The notes: generated from the sequence alone by a model not told the origin. Shown: positions 1 through 6,028, counted from the first letter of the stretch. The stretch is DNA of 7,729 bases from an uncultured Altererythrobacter sp. (GCA_946885545.1 CAMPGP010000095.1:1-7729); one strand, 5' to 3'. Numbers and translations are program-made.

Positions 1-156
1 ACGCGCTTCCTCACCGATGCGCGCGCCGCGGGTTTCGCGACGATCGACGGGCTGGCGATGCTGATCGGTCAGGCGGCGGCTGCGTTCGAGATGTTCTTCG
101 GCATCGCCCCGCCACGCGCATACGAGGCCGAACTGCGCGAGCGACTTTCTCGGTGA
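1..156 (+). CDS. aroE: Shikimate dehydrogenase, C-terminal fragment (5' end outside window)
   Basis: The last 51 codons of a gene that enters from the left, in frame 1, ending at TGA 154-156. The visible stretch contains IDGLAMLIGQAAAAFEMFFG, which matches the C-terminal helix of AroE shikimate dehydrogenases (E. coli has a similar DGLGMLVAQAAHAF segment). The Gln in this segment is the conserved one that contacts shikimate in the family. The enzyme reduces 3-dehydroshikimate to shikimate with NADPH in aromatic amino acid synthesis, in the cytoplasm. The NADP-binding domain and catalytic Lys/Asp lie outside the window and cannot be checked. Its TGA overlaps the GTG start of coaE (shared GTGA), which implies translational coupling. 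The identification rests on the C-terminal motif and on the neighbour: aroE-coaE-dnaQ is a common order in alphaproteobacteria. Confidence 0.88.
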   Translation, partial: TRFLTDARAAGFATIDGLAMLIGQAAAAFEMFFGIAPPRAYEAELRERLSR

Positions 157-743
157 CCCGTCCCCGCATCGTCGGCCTCACCGGCTCGATCGGCATGGGC
201 AAGTCGACGGTCGCCGACATGTTCGAACGCGCAGGCGTGCCGGTGTTCGACGCCGACGCCGAGGTCCACCGGATGCAGGGGCCGCGCGGTTCGCTGGTCC
301 CGTCCATCGAGGCGGCCTTTCCGGGGTCGACCGGCCCCGAGGGCGTGCGGCGAGAGGCGCTCGGGCAACAGGTGTTCGGTGATGCATTGGCGCTCGAACG
401 GCTCGAGGGTATCGTCCACCCCGCGGTCGCCATCAAGCGGCAGGAATTCATGATCAAGCACGCCGGCGCGCCGCTGGTGGTGTTCGACATCCCGCTGCTG
501 TTCGAGAAGGGCGGGCATAGCCAGGTCGACGCCGTCGTGGTCGTCTCCGCCCCGCCCGAGGTCCAGCGCGCGCGGGTGCTCTCGCGCCCCGGAATGACGC
601 CGGAGAAGTTCGCCTGGATCCTCGCGCTGCAAATCCCTGACGAGGAAAAGCGCGAGCGGGCGGACCACGTGATCGACACCGGGGCCACGCTCGCCGAAAC
701 CGAGGCCGCCGTGCGCGATCTCGCGGCCCGACTCGCTCGCTAG
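153..743 (+). CDS. coaE: Dephospho-CoA kinase
   Basis: A 196-residue protein, the normal length for CoaE, which phosphorylates the 3'-hydroxyl of dephospho-CoA with ATP in the last step of coenzyme A synthesis. The N-terminus has a Walker A loop GSIGMGKS (residues 11-18) directly after the first strand. It is followed by the family motif VFDADAEVH (31-39), in which D33 is the likely catalytic/Mg-associated Asp. The lid region and the PLLFE segment (about 110-120), typical of CoaE, are also present. The start is GTG 153, which overlaps the aroE stop by 4 nt; no later start keeps the P-loop in place. A 64-nt gap separates it from the dnaQ start. No truncation or missing motif is seen. Confidence 0.97.
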   Translation: MTRPRIVGLTGSIGMGKSTVADMFERAGVPVFDADAEVHRMQGPRGSLVPSIEAAFPGSTGPEGVRREALGQQVFGDALALERLEGIVHPAVAIKRQEFMIKHAGAPLVVFDIPLLFEKGGHSQVDAVVVVSAPPEVQRARVLSRPGMTPEKFAWILALQIPDEEKRERADHVIDTGATLAETEAAVRDLAARLAR

Positions 744-786
744 GCCACGCCAAAAAAGGCGGCACGCCCCCTTGTCACCAGCTCCA

Positions 787-791
787 CGGAG
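787..791 (+). promoter_or_regulatory. Likely ribosome binding site of dnaQ
   Basis: CGGAG lies 16 nt before ATG 808, further away than usual. An out-of-frame ATG sits at 800-802 between it and the start. The alternative TTG start at 772 has only AAAGG at 755-759. The family N-terminus, not this site, is the stronger argument for ATG 808. Confidence 0.4.
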
Positions 792-807
792 TCCGATAGA
801 TGTCGGG

Positions 808-1494
808 ATGCGCGAGATCGTGTTCGATACCGAGACCACCGGCCTAGACCCCTCGAGCGGGGACCGGATGGTCGAGATCGGGTGCGTCGAAATGGTCAAC
901 CGCGTGCCGACGGGGCAGACCTTCCACGCCTACTTCAATCCCGAACGCGACATGCCGGCCGGCGCCGAGGCTGTTCACGGGCTGTCCGCCGCGTTCCTGT
1001 CTGATAAACCGCTGTTCCGCGACGGAGTCGAGGCGCTGCTCGAATTCATCGCCGATTCGCCGCTCGTCGCGCACAACGCCGCGTTCGACTTCGGTTTCCT
1101 CAACGCCGAACTCTCGATCTGCGAGCGCGAAGCAGTGTGCATGAGCCGGATGATCGATACGGTAGCGATCGCGCGCAAGCGGCACCCGGGCGCCAAGCTC
1201 TCGCTCGATGCCTTGTGTTCGCGCTACGGGGTCGATCGCAGTCACCGGGTCAAGCACGGCGCGCTGCTCGATGCCGAGCTGCTCGCGCAAGTCTACGTCG
1301 AACTCACCGGCGGGCGGCAGATCGGGCTCGAACTCGCGGCAGAGACCGCGAACGTCGAGATCGCCGACGCAGCGCGCGCCGCGCCGACGCCTCGCGAACG
1401 GCGCGAACCACGGCCGCATGTCGCAAGCATCGAGGAACTTGCGCGGCACCAGGCGTTTATCGCCAAGATCGCTTCGCCCCTTTGGGGCACGTGA
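808..1494 (+). CDS. dnaQ: DNA polymerase III epsilon subunit, 3'-5' proofreading exonuclease
   Basis: A 228-residue DEDDh exonuclease that removes misincorporated bases as part of the replicative polymerase core. All catalytic motifs are visible: Exo I FDTETTG with D7 and E9, Exo II HNAAFD with D94, and Exo III HGALLDAE with H150 and D155. After the domain, TGGRQIGLEL (168-176) lines up with the E. coli TGGQTSMAF segment, so QIGLEL is the likely beta-clamp-binding motif. The C-terminal tail EELARHQAFIAKIASPLWGT resembles the E. coli tail that binds the alpha subunit. I chose ATG 808 because epsilon proteins usually begin almost directly at the first strand (MREIVFDTETTG). An in-frame TTG at 772 would add 12 residues (SPAPRSPIDVG...) with no family support, although a weak purine run precedes it. 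Cytoplasmic; probably co-transcribed with coaE. Confidence 0.96.
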   Translation: MREIVFDTETTGLDPSSGDRMVEIGCVEMVNRVPTGQTFHAYFNPERDMPAGAEAVHGLSAAFLSDKPLFRDGVEALLEFIADSPLVAHNAAFDFGFLNAELSICEREAVCMSRMIDTVAIARKRHPGAKLSLDALCSRYGVDRSHRVKHGALLDAELLAQVYVELTGGRQIGLELAAETANVEIADAARAAPTPRERREPRPHVASIEELARHQAFIAKIASPLWGT

Positions 1495-1510
1495 CGGGAT
1501 CGGAGATCCC
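1476..1510 (+). repeat. Two tandem short hairpins between dnaQ and hpf
   Basis: The first hairpin is GCCCC TTT GGGGC (1476-1488), formed by the last codons of dnaQ. The second is GGGATC GGA GATCCC (1496-1510), just after the dnaQ stop. Both stems are perfect (5 and 6 bp) with 3-nt loops. Neither is followed by a T-run, so they are poor intrinsic terminators. They could protect a 3' mRNA end or serve as a processing or attenuation point between dnaQ and hpf. The symmetry is directly visible; the role is inference. Confidence 0.45.
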
Positions 1511-1536
1511 GCACCAATAATGGAGATATATCGACG

Positions 1537-2106
1537 ATGGATATTCGCGTCTCTGGCCACCAGGTCGAAACCGGTGCCGCCCTGCAGGACCACGCCGCCG
1601 AGCGGCTCAACGGCATCGTCGAGAAGTATTTCAATCGAGCGCTGACCTCGCAGGTGACGTTCGGCAAGGCGCCCGCCGGCGCCTTCACCTGCGACATCGT
1701 GACCCACGTGATGCAGGGCACGATCGTGAAGGGCCATGCCGAAGCGCAGGACGCGCACCAGGCGCTCGACCGCGCGGCGGAAAAGATTGACAAGCAGCTG
1801 CGTCGCTACAAGCGCCGCTTGCAGGACCGGCACACGCAGGTCAGCCACGCGCAGCTGGAGGAAGAGGCGGCCTACACGATTTTCGCCGCACCCGACGAAG
1901 AGGCCGAGGACACTGGTCACGACGATGCGCCGATGATCGTCGCCGAAACCACTGCCGACATACCCGAGACGAGCGTCGCCGATGCGGTGATGATGCTCGA
2001 CTTGCGGGACACCAACGCCATGTTCTTCAAAAATGCTGGCACCGGACGGCATAATATGGTCTATCGCCGCCGTGATGGCTCGATCGGCTGGGTCGAGCCC
2101 CGTTGA
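1537..2106 (+). CDS. hpf: Ribosome hibernation-promoting factor, long form
   Basis: A 189-residue protein with the two-part build of long HPF. The N-terminal S30AE domain (about 2-100) starts MDIRVSGHQVETGAALQDHA and ends in the basic helix DKQLRRYKRRLQDRH. An acidic, low-complexity linker follows (about 105-135). The C-terminal dimerisation domain (about 136-188) carries FFKNAGTGRHNMVYRRRDGSIGWVEP, diagnostic of the long form. In this family the N-domain sits in the 30S decoding centre and the C-domain pairs two 70S ribosomes into inactive 100S dimers during slow growth. Start ATG 1537 has GGAG at 1522-1525, 11 nt upstream; the ATG at 1520 is out of frame. Its place directly before ptsN echoes the rpoN-hpf-ptsN cluster of many proteobacteria, but here dnaQ, not rpoN, stands upstream. 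Cytoplasmic, ribosome-bound. Confidence 0.96.
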   Translation: MDIRVSGHQVETGAALQDHAAERLNGIVEKYFNRALTSQVTFGKAPAGAFTCDIVTHVMQGTIVKGHAEAQDAHQALDRAAEKIDKQLRRYKRRLQDRHTQVSHAQLEEEAAYTIFAAPDEEAEDTGHDDAPMIVAETTADIPETSVADAVMMLDLRDTNAMFFKNAGTGRHNMVYRRRDGSIGWVEPR

Positions 2107-2137
2107 CGCACGGTTGACGCAAGTGGGGCACGCAAGT
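2102..2137 (+). repeat. Phased short direct repeats after hpf
   Basis: GTTGACGCA occurs at 2102-2110 and again at 2113-2121 (period 11). The core ACGCAAG recurs a third time at 2130-2136. The first copy covers the hpf stop codon. Two copies contain TTGACG, a good -35 match, but I see no fitting -10 hexamer 15-19 nt downstream. The 144-nt gap before ptsN otherwise shows no gene or terminator. The array could be a regulator site for a ptsN promoter or chance; the repeats themselves are plain in the sequence. Confidence 0.4.
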
Positions 2138-2250
2138 CTCGCGCGCCGTAATCTCCGCCGAATTGGCACGGGCTCGCCCCGATCGATTGCGCCGCGAGCG
2201 AGCGCCCGAGCGTCGATTGCCGGCATGCTGGACAGAATCAAGACCTGACG

Positions 2251-2712
2251 ATGAACGCACATTTCAGACTGATCCCCGAAGCGATCGCGATCAGCGACGC
2301 GGCGAGCAAGACGGCCGCCCTCGCCGCTCTCGCCGAGCTCTTCGAGAATGCCTACGGCTTCGCCGCACCCGCGGTACTCGATGCTCTGGAGGAGCGTGAA
2401 CGCCTCGGCAGTACCGGCTTCGGGCGAGGGGTCGCGATCCCGCACGCGCGGATGCCCGAGATAAAGAGGCCGGTCGCGGCGCTCGTCAAGCTTGCCGAGC
2501 CGGTCGAATTCGACGCTGCCGACGGTATGCCGGTCGAATTGGTGTTCGGGCTCGTTTCGCCCGAGTCCGCCGGCGCGGCCCACCTGCATGCGCTCGCTGC
2601 GATCTCGCGGATGGTGCGCGACGAGGCCACGCACCGGATCATGGTGGAGGCCGTCGACGCCGAAACCCTCGTCGCCTCGCTCACCAACGCAAGCGATCGT
2701 GACGTCGCCTGA
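2251..2712 (+). CDS. ptsN: PTS IIA-like nitrogen regulatory protein (EIIA-Ntr)
   Basis: A 153-residue single-domain EIIA of the fructose/mannitol type. The phosphorylation site is the family motif GVAIPHAR with H65, preceded by LGSTGFGRG (52-60). Further family segments are PVEFDAADGMPVELVFGLVSPE (84-105) and HLHALAAISRMVRD (111-124). PtsN receives phosphate from NPr in the PtsP-PtsO-PtsN chain. It carries no sugar; by phosphorylation state it controls targets such as potassium transport, stringent response enzymes and sensor kinases in other proteobacteria. Targets here are unknown. Start ATG 2251 has only a weak AAGA (2240-2243) upstream. It lies 144 nt after hpf, so it may be partly independent of it, and its 3' end probably overlaps the next gene. 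Confidence 0.95.
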   Translation: MNAHFRLIPEAIAISDAASKTAALAALAELFENAYGFAAPAVLDALEERERLGSTGFGRGVAIPHARMPEIKRPVAALVKLAEPVEFDAADGMPVELVFGLVSPESAGAAHLHALAAISRMVRDEATHRIMVEAVDAETLVASLTNASDRDVA

Positions 2713-3175
2713 TCCATTGTCGGGCGCGAGCCTACATTACCGGGCGCTCGAATCGCTTTACGGTTCGGCACCGGTCAACGCCCTGTTCGAATCGAGCCTC
2801 GAAGTAGTCGGCGAAGGTCGCTCGCGGATCGAGTTCACCGTCACCGAGGCAGCCTATCATGCGGCGGGCGCGGCGCATGGCACGATCTATTTCAAAATGC
2901 TCGACGACGCCGCGTTCTACGCGGCGAACACGCTGGTCACCGATCGCTTCCTGCTGACGACGTCCTTCAACCTGCACTTCACGAAGCCCGTGCGCGCGGG
3001 AAAGGTGATCGCCGAGGGCCGATGGGTCAGCGGGCGACGACGCGTGCTGGTTGCCGAGGCGAGGCTGGTCGATTCCGAAGGCGACGAGATCGGACGCGGC
3101 ACCGGGACCTTCATGCGCTCGCGCATCGCGCTCTCCAGTCTGCCCGGCTATCGGCCCCAGGGAGGACGCGGGTGA
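2699..3175 (+). CDS. PaaI-like hotdog-fold thioesterase
   Basis: A protein of about 158 residues with one hotdog domain (4HBT/PaaI type). Such enzymes hydrolyse acyl-CoA or similar thioesters in the cytoplasm. The motif HAAGAAHGTIYFKMLDDAAF (54-73 from the GTG start) has the family pattern of HG followed by the long helix with acidic D69/D70. The strands LTTSFNLHFTKPV and AEGRWVSGRRRVLVAEARLVD follow, as expected. The substrate cannot be told. The start is uncertain: GTG 2699 overlaps ptsN by 14 nt, while TTG 2717 would leave a 4-nt gap, and neither has a clear Shine-Dalgarno site. Reading further upstream in this frame gives only Arg/Ser/Pro-rich sequence opposite ptsN codons, so the start must be near here. 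Its TGA overlaps the DUF1491 start by 3 nt. Confidence 0.88.
   Translation: MTSPDPLSGASLHYRALESLYGSAPVNALFESSLEVVGEGRSRIEFTVTEAAYHAAGAAHGTIYFKMLDDAAFYAANTLVTDRFLLTTSFNLHFTKPVRAGKVIAEGRWVSGRRRVLVAEARLVDSEGDEIGRGTGTFMRSRIALSSLPGYRPQGGRG
3161..3165 (+). promoter_or_regulatory. Ribosome binding site that fixes the DUF1491 start
   Basis: GGAGG lies 6 nt before GTG 3172, inside the last codons of the thioesterase gene. It supports GTG 3172 as the true start over in-frame starts further upstream. Confidence 0.7.
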
Positions 3176-3510
3176 CCGACGTGCGATTGCCCGCACACCT
3201 CGAGATTTCGGCCATCGTACGGCTCGCCGAATCGCTTGGCGGCTTCGCATGTGTGATCGAAAGAGGCGAGCGCGACGCCGGCACGCTGTTGGTGACAACT
3301 ATCTGTCGCGGCGAAGGCGCACGGCTGTACGAAAGGATGCCGCAGCTCGACGGAACGCGTGCATTCGTGCTCACAAAATCACAAAGTGCTGAAAACCTGA
3401 CCGAATTTTATGAATATCTGTCCCGGCGCAAACGCCAAGACCCCGATATCTGGGTTATCGAGGTGGATATCGCGGATGGGGAACGGTTCGTCGCATCCCT
3501 GCCGCATTGA
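3172..3510 (+). CDS. DUF1491 family protein, function unknown
   Basis: A small protein of 112 residues that I recognise as DUF1491, a family found mainly in alphaproteobacteria with no assigned role. Typical features are the opening RLPAHLEISAIVRLAESLGGF (5-25), the segment RGERDAGTLLV (31-41), and a C-terminal PDIWVIEVDIADGERF (91-106). There is no signal peptide, membrane segment or cysteine metal motif; it is probably a soluble alpha/beta protein. The start GTG 3172 shares bases with the thioesterase TGA and has a good GGAGG site, so the two are likely translated in sequence. The coupling to ptsN and the thioesterase suggests co-expression but does not reveal a function. The family assignment is from memory of the sequence pattern. 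Confidence 0.85.
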   Translation: MTDVRLPAHLEISAIVRLAESLGGFACVIERGERDAGTLLVTTICRGEGARLYERMPQLDGTRAFVLTKSQSAENLTEFYEYLSRRKRQDPDIWVIEVDIADGERFVASLPH

Positions 3511-3511
3511 G

Positions 3512-3539
3512 TTGACATGAAAGCGCCGCAATCTATTTG
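3512..3539 (+). promoter_or_regulatory. Probable sigma-70-type promoter for the cell wall hydrolase gene
   Basis: A perfect -35 TTGACA (3512-3517), one base after the DUF1491 stop, is followed after 16 nt by TATTTG (3534-3539), a weaker -10. Transcription would start near 3546 and give a leader of about 165 nt before ATG 3711. GCCGC (3525-3529) and GCGGC (3542-3546) flank the -10 as a small inverted repeat. No other promoter of this quality is seen in the 200-nt gap. Confidence 0.5.
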
Positions 3540-3710
3540 GCGCGGCAACTTCCGGTGCGCAGGCGGCGCGCGCGGCATACAGTCGCGCAGCTAGCACGCA
3601 GACGGGGAACGGCCGGCAGGCCTGACAATCGGACCAAGCCTAAACGCAAACCAACGCGATCAGGTCCCAGCCTGCGACTGTGCTCGTTCACCGCTCAAGA
3701 ACGATGAACA

Positions 3711-4343
3711 ATGCGTCATAAGACCCGCTACGCCGCGTTTGCGGCGCTCGCTGCGATCACGAGTATTACGATCGCCCACGCCGAAGGTTCCGGCGCTAAC
3801 GCCCAGTCGGGCGAGAACCCTGAAATTTCCGAGCCCGCGTTGACTGAAGAGGTCGTGCCGGTGTTCGTCGAAAACGAAGTGGTCCAGCCGCTTCCCGAAC
3901 AGACCGACAGCCCCGTTTCCGACGCCGCCAGCCTGGCGGATCTGGTCGCGCGCATGCCCGATCGCGACAGCCTTTCGGCCGAAATGGAATGCCTTGCCGG
4001 CGCGGTCTATTTCGAATCGCGTGGCGAACCCATCTCCGGACAGCTCGCGGTTGCACAGGTCGTGATCAATCGCGCCGATTCCGGTCTCTTCCCCGCCGAT
4101 TACTGCGGCGTCGTGTTCCAGCGCGCGCAGTTCTCATTCGTGCGCGGCGGCGCGATGCCGCACATCCCTCGCAGCTCGGCTGCTTGGAAGCGCGCCAAGG
4201 CGATCGCCCGGATTGCGCACGAGGGCCTCTGGCAGAGCGAAGCGCGCGACGCGCTCTACTTCCACGCCAACTACGTGAATCCGAGCTGGCGCCATTCCAA
4301 GCAGGCGCGCGCGACGATCGACACGCACATCTTCTACCGCTGA
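3711..4343 (+). CDS. Exported SleB-like cell wall hydrolase
   Basis: A 210-residue protein of the Hydrolase_2/SleB family, peptidoglycan-degrading enzymes of the lytic transglycosylase type. Residues 1-24 form a signal peptide: a basic MRHKTR start, then a hydrophobic AAFAALAAITSITIA core and an AHA cleavage site. A variable acidic, Pro/Glu-rich linker follows (about 25-88). The catalytic domain (about 90-210) begins ECLAGAVYFESRGEPISGQ, where E102 in the YFESRGE motif matches the catalytic Glu of SleB. C94 and C132 could form the disulfide seen in family members. Further family segments are VVFQRAQFSFV and LYFHANYVNPSW. It should act in the periplasm, probably in cell wall remodelling; sporulation is not implied. 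Start ATG 3711 has no strong Shine-Dalgarno site. The gene is bounded by its own promoter and terminator, so it is probably monocistronic. Confidence 0.92.
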   Translation: MRHKTRYAAFAALAAITSITIAHAEGSGANAQSGENPEISEPALTEEVVPVFVENEVVQPLPEQTDSPVSDAASLADLVARMPDRDSLSAEMECLAGAVYFESRGEPISGQLAVAQVVINRADSGLFPADYCGVVFQRAQFSFVRGGAMPHIPRSSAAWKRAKAIARIAHEGLWQSEARDALYFHANYVNPSWRHSKQARATIDTHIFYR

Positions 4344-4369
4344 GCGCGACGCGCAGCACCGGATTGATC

Positions 4370-4403
4370 GACCCCCTCCCCACCGTGGGAGGGGGTCTTT
4401 GTT
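4370..4403 (+). terminator. Intrinsic terminator after the cell wall hydrolase gene
   Basis: A perfect 11-bp stem, GACCCCCTCCC (4370-4380) with GGGAGGGGGTC (4387-4397), a 6-nt loop CACCGT, and then TTTGTT (4398-4403). It lies 27 nt after the hydrolase stop, between that gene and the convergent xth gene. The T-run favours + strand termination; the hairpin may also slow transcripts from xth, although no T-run follows it on the - strand. Confidence 0.92.
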
Positions 4404-4409
4404 CGTCCG

Positions 4410-5183
4410 TCAGTCGCGGACCTCGACCCACACCGGGGCGTGATCGCTCGCCTTCTCGCGCCCTCGATGCGCCTTGTCGACGCCTGCCGCGACCATCCGG
4501 TCGGCGAGTTCGGGGCTCAGCAGAAGGTGATCGATGCGAAAGCCGTGGTCGCGCTGCCAGGCGCCCGCCTGATAGTCCCAGAAGGTCCAAACCCCGCCGC
4601 GCGGGTTCAGCGTGTCGATCGCGTCGGTCCAGCCATCGGCGAGCAAGCGGCGATAGGCGGCGCGCGATGCGGGCTGCATCAGCGCGTCGCTCGCCATGGC
4701 GGCGGGCGACCAGACGTCCTTGTCGTCCGGGATGACGTTGAAGTCGCCGACCACGGCGCAGGGGATCTCCAGCGACCACAGCTCGGCCATGCGCGCGCGC
4801 AAGCGCTCCATCCAGGCGAGCTTGTAGTCGAACTTGGGGCCGGGTTGCGGATTGCCGTTCGGCAGATAGATGCACGCGATGCGCACACCGTTCACGTCGG
4901 CTTCGATGTAGCGCGCGTGCTCGTCGTCCGGGTCGCCCGGCAGCGTGCGTTGCGCCTCGACGGGTTGGACGCCATCGGCGAGGATCGCGACCCCGTTGAA
5001 GCCTTTCTGCCCGTGCCAGATCGCCTGGTAGCCGATCTTCTCGAACTCGGCGGCGGGAAAGCCTTCGTCCTGGCTCTTCACTTCCTGCAGGCAGGCGACG
5101 GTGGGCCGCGTCTCCTCGAGCCACTCGAGCAGGCGCGGCAGTCGGGCCTTGACCCCGTTTATATTGAAGCTGGCGATTTTCAT
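4410..5183 (-). CDS. xth: Exodeoxyribonuclease III (AP endonuclease)
   Basis: A 257-residue enzyme of the ExoIII/APE1 endonuclease-exonuclease-phosphatase fold, close to full family length. It cuts DNA at abasic sites and has 3'-5' exonuclease and 3'-phosphatase activity in base-excision repair. The active-site pieces are all present: SFNINGV with N7, LQEVK with E34, IYLPNG with Y106, GDFNV with D147 and N149, RIDHLL with D218, and the catalytic SDHAP with D247 and H248. Start ATG 5183 has AAGGA at 5191-5195, 7 nt upstream. It follows erpA by 38 nt on the same strand and is probably the last gene of a CBS-erpA-xth operon. Cytoplasmic, Mg-dependent. Confidence 0.97.
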   Translation of the reverse strand: MKIASFNINGVKARLPRLLEWLEETRPTVACLQEVKSQDEGFPAAEFEKIGYQAIWHGQKGFNGVAILADGVQPVEAQRTLPGDPDDEHARYIEADVNGVRIACIYLPNGNPQPGPKFDYKLAWMERLRARMAELWSLEIPCAVVGDFNVIPDDKDVWSPAAMASDALMQPASRAAYRRLLADGWTDAIDTLNPRGGVWTFWDYQAGAWQRDHGFRIDHLLLSPELADRMVAAGVDKAHRGREKASDHAPVWVEVRD

Positions 5184-5221
5184 GCGCGCATCCTTGCCGC
5201 AAGCGGCGCGCCGGGTCTAAT

Positions 5222-5551
5222 TCAAATCCCGAAGCTGGAGCCGCATCCGCATCCAGCGGCAGCCTGCGGATTCTCGACCTTGAAAGCCGCTCCGCCCAGC
5301 GATTCGACGAAGTCGACCGTGCTGCCCGACACCAGGTCGAGGCTGATCGGATCGACCACAAGCCGCACCCCGTCGGTCTCGCTGACGCTGTCGTCGGCCT
5401 CGGTCTCGCCAGCGAGGTCGAACTTGTACTGGAACCCCGAACAGCCCCCGCCCTCGACCGAGAGGCGCAGTATCGCGGGCTTCGCCTGACGTGCGGCGAT
5501 CCAGGCGACGCGTTTCGCCGCGGCGGGGGTGAGGGTCAGCATCTCGGACAT
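5222..5551 (-). CDS. erpA: Iron-sulfur cluster insertion protein (A-type carrier)
   Basis: A 109-residue A-type carrier of the HesB/IscA/ErpA family, which hands Fe-S clusters to target apoproteins. The three conserved cysteines are present: C37 in [10 protein letters not shown] and C101/C103 in the C-terminal [10 protein letters not shown]. The middle segment [36 protein letters not shown] is typical and has no insertion. I prefer ErpA to IscA because no isc or suf genes are adjacent and GCGCGSSF is usual in ErpA-type proteins; the two are hard to separate by eye. M1 (5551) and M4 (5542) are both possible starts, and neither has a strong Shine-Dalgarno site. It sits 31 nt after the CBS gene and 38 nt before xth. 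Confidence 0.93.
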   Translation of the reverse strand: MSEMLTLTPAAAKRVAWIAARQAKPAILRLSVEGGGCSGFQYKFDLAGETEADDSVSETDGVRLVVDPISLDLVSGSTVDFVESLGGAAFKVENPQAAAGCGCGSSFGI

Positions 5552-5582
5552 GACAGCGATATGGGGGCCCTGCGCCGCCGGC

Positions 5583-6014
5583 TCAAGCCGTGGTGATGTA
5601 GCTGCGCATCGCCGCAGCGTCGCGTTCGACCTCGTCGAGCCGCGACTTCACCAGATCGCCGATCGAGATGAACCCGCACATGACCTCGGCGTCGACCACG
5701 GGCAGATGGCGGATGCGACGCCGCGTCATCAGCGCCAATGCCTCGTCGACATGGGTCGAGGGGGCGATCGTAATCGCGGGTGCGGTCATGACCTCTCCCA
5801 CCGTACGGTCGAGCGCGTTGCCGCCTTCCTTGGCCATGCAGTAGAGCATGTCGCGCTCGGAAAATATGCCCGCGACCTTGCCGCCCTCCATCACGGGCAG
5901 TGCGCCTATCCGGTGCTCGGCCAGCAGTGCGACGGCATCGCGGACCTTCGTTGCCGCTTCGCAGCGCACGATGTCGCCGCTGGCGCGTCCCACGATCAGT
6001 CTGGAAATTTCCAT
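5583..6014 (-). CDS. Stand-alone tandem CBS-domain protein
   Basis: A 143-residue protein made of two CBS domains and little else (about 7-63 and 74-130). Each half ends in the expected pattern: [11 protein letters not shown] (47-57) in the first and [17 protein letters not shown] (112-128) in the second. Paired CBS domains form a Bateman module that usually binds adenosine nucleotides (AMP, ATP, SAM, sometimes NAD) and senses energy or redox state. With no catalytic domain, it is either a sensor acting on a partner or a nucleotide-buffering protein. The target is unknown. Start ATG 6014 has a perfect AGGAGG (6023-6028) 8 nt upstream. It is the likely first gene of an operon with erpA and xth. 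Cytoplasmic. Confidence 0.93.
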   Translation of the reverse strand: MEISRLIVGRASGDIVRCEAATKVRDAVALLAEHRIGALPVMEGGKVAGIFSERDMLYCMAKEGGNALDRTVGEVMTAPAITIAPSTHVDEALALMTRRRIRHLPVVDAEVMCGFISIGDLVKSRLDEVERDAAAMRSYITTA

Positions 6015-6022
6015 CGTTTCGA

Positions 6023-6028
6023 CCTCCT
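6023..6028 (-). promoter_or_regulatory. Strong ribosome binding site of the CBS gene
   Basis: A full AGGAGG on the - strand, 8 nt before ATG 6014. It is the best Shine-Dalgarno match in the window and fixes this start. Confidence 0.8.

Noticed and set aside
751..764. CGCC-A6-GGCG hairpin after coaE as a terminator
   Set aside because: The stem is only 4 bp with no T-run, and the A-run is the loop. coaE and dnaQ are probably co-transcribed.
69..899. A 276-codon - strand frame opposite coaE and the start of dnaQ
   Set aside because: Same GC-driven shadow effect; coaE and dnaQ are unambiguous on the other strand.
1491..1521. GTGACG...AATAAT as a promoter for hpf
   Set aside because: The spacer is 19 nt, and transcription would begin about at or beyond the hpf ribosome site, so the message would lack it.
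2163..2178. A sigma-54-like site TTGGCACG before ptsN
   Set aside because: The -24 half is good, but the expected TTGC at -12 reads CGCC and the nearest GC is one base too close. The spacing rule fails.
844..2634. A 596-codon open frame on the - strand running across dnaQ, hpf and ptsN
   Set aside because: Long antisense frames are expected opposite high-GC genes. The sense strand holds three well-recognised proteins with full catalytic motifs, and the antisense product is Arg/Gly/Val-rich with no recognisable domain.
3517..3594. A 25-codon ORF (MKAPQSIWRG...) in the gap before the hydrolase gene
   Set aside because: Its ATG overlaps the -35 element, it lies across the promoter, and it has no ribosome site.
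4440..5489. A 349-codon open frame on the + strand opposite xth and erpA
   Set aside because: It mirrors the codon pattern of xth and erpA, begins just after the terminator without a ribosome site, and shows no domain.
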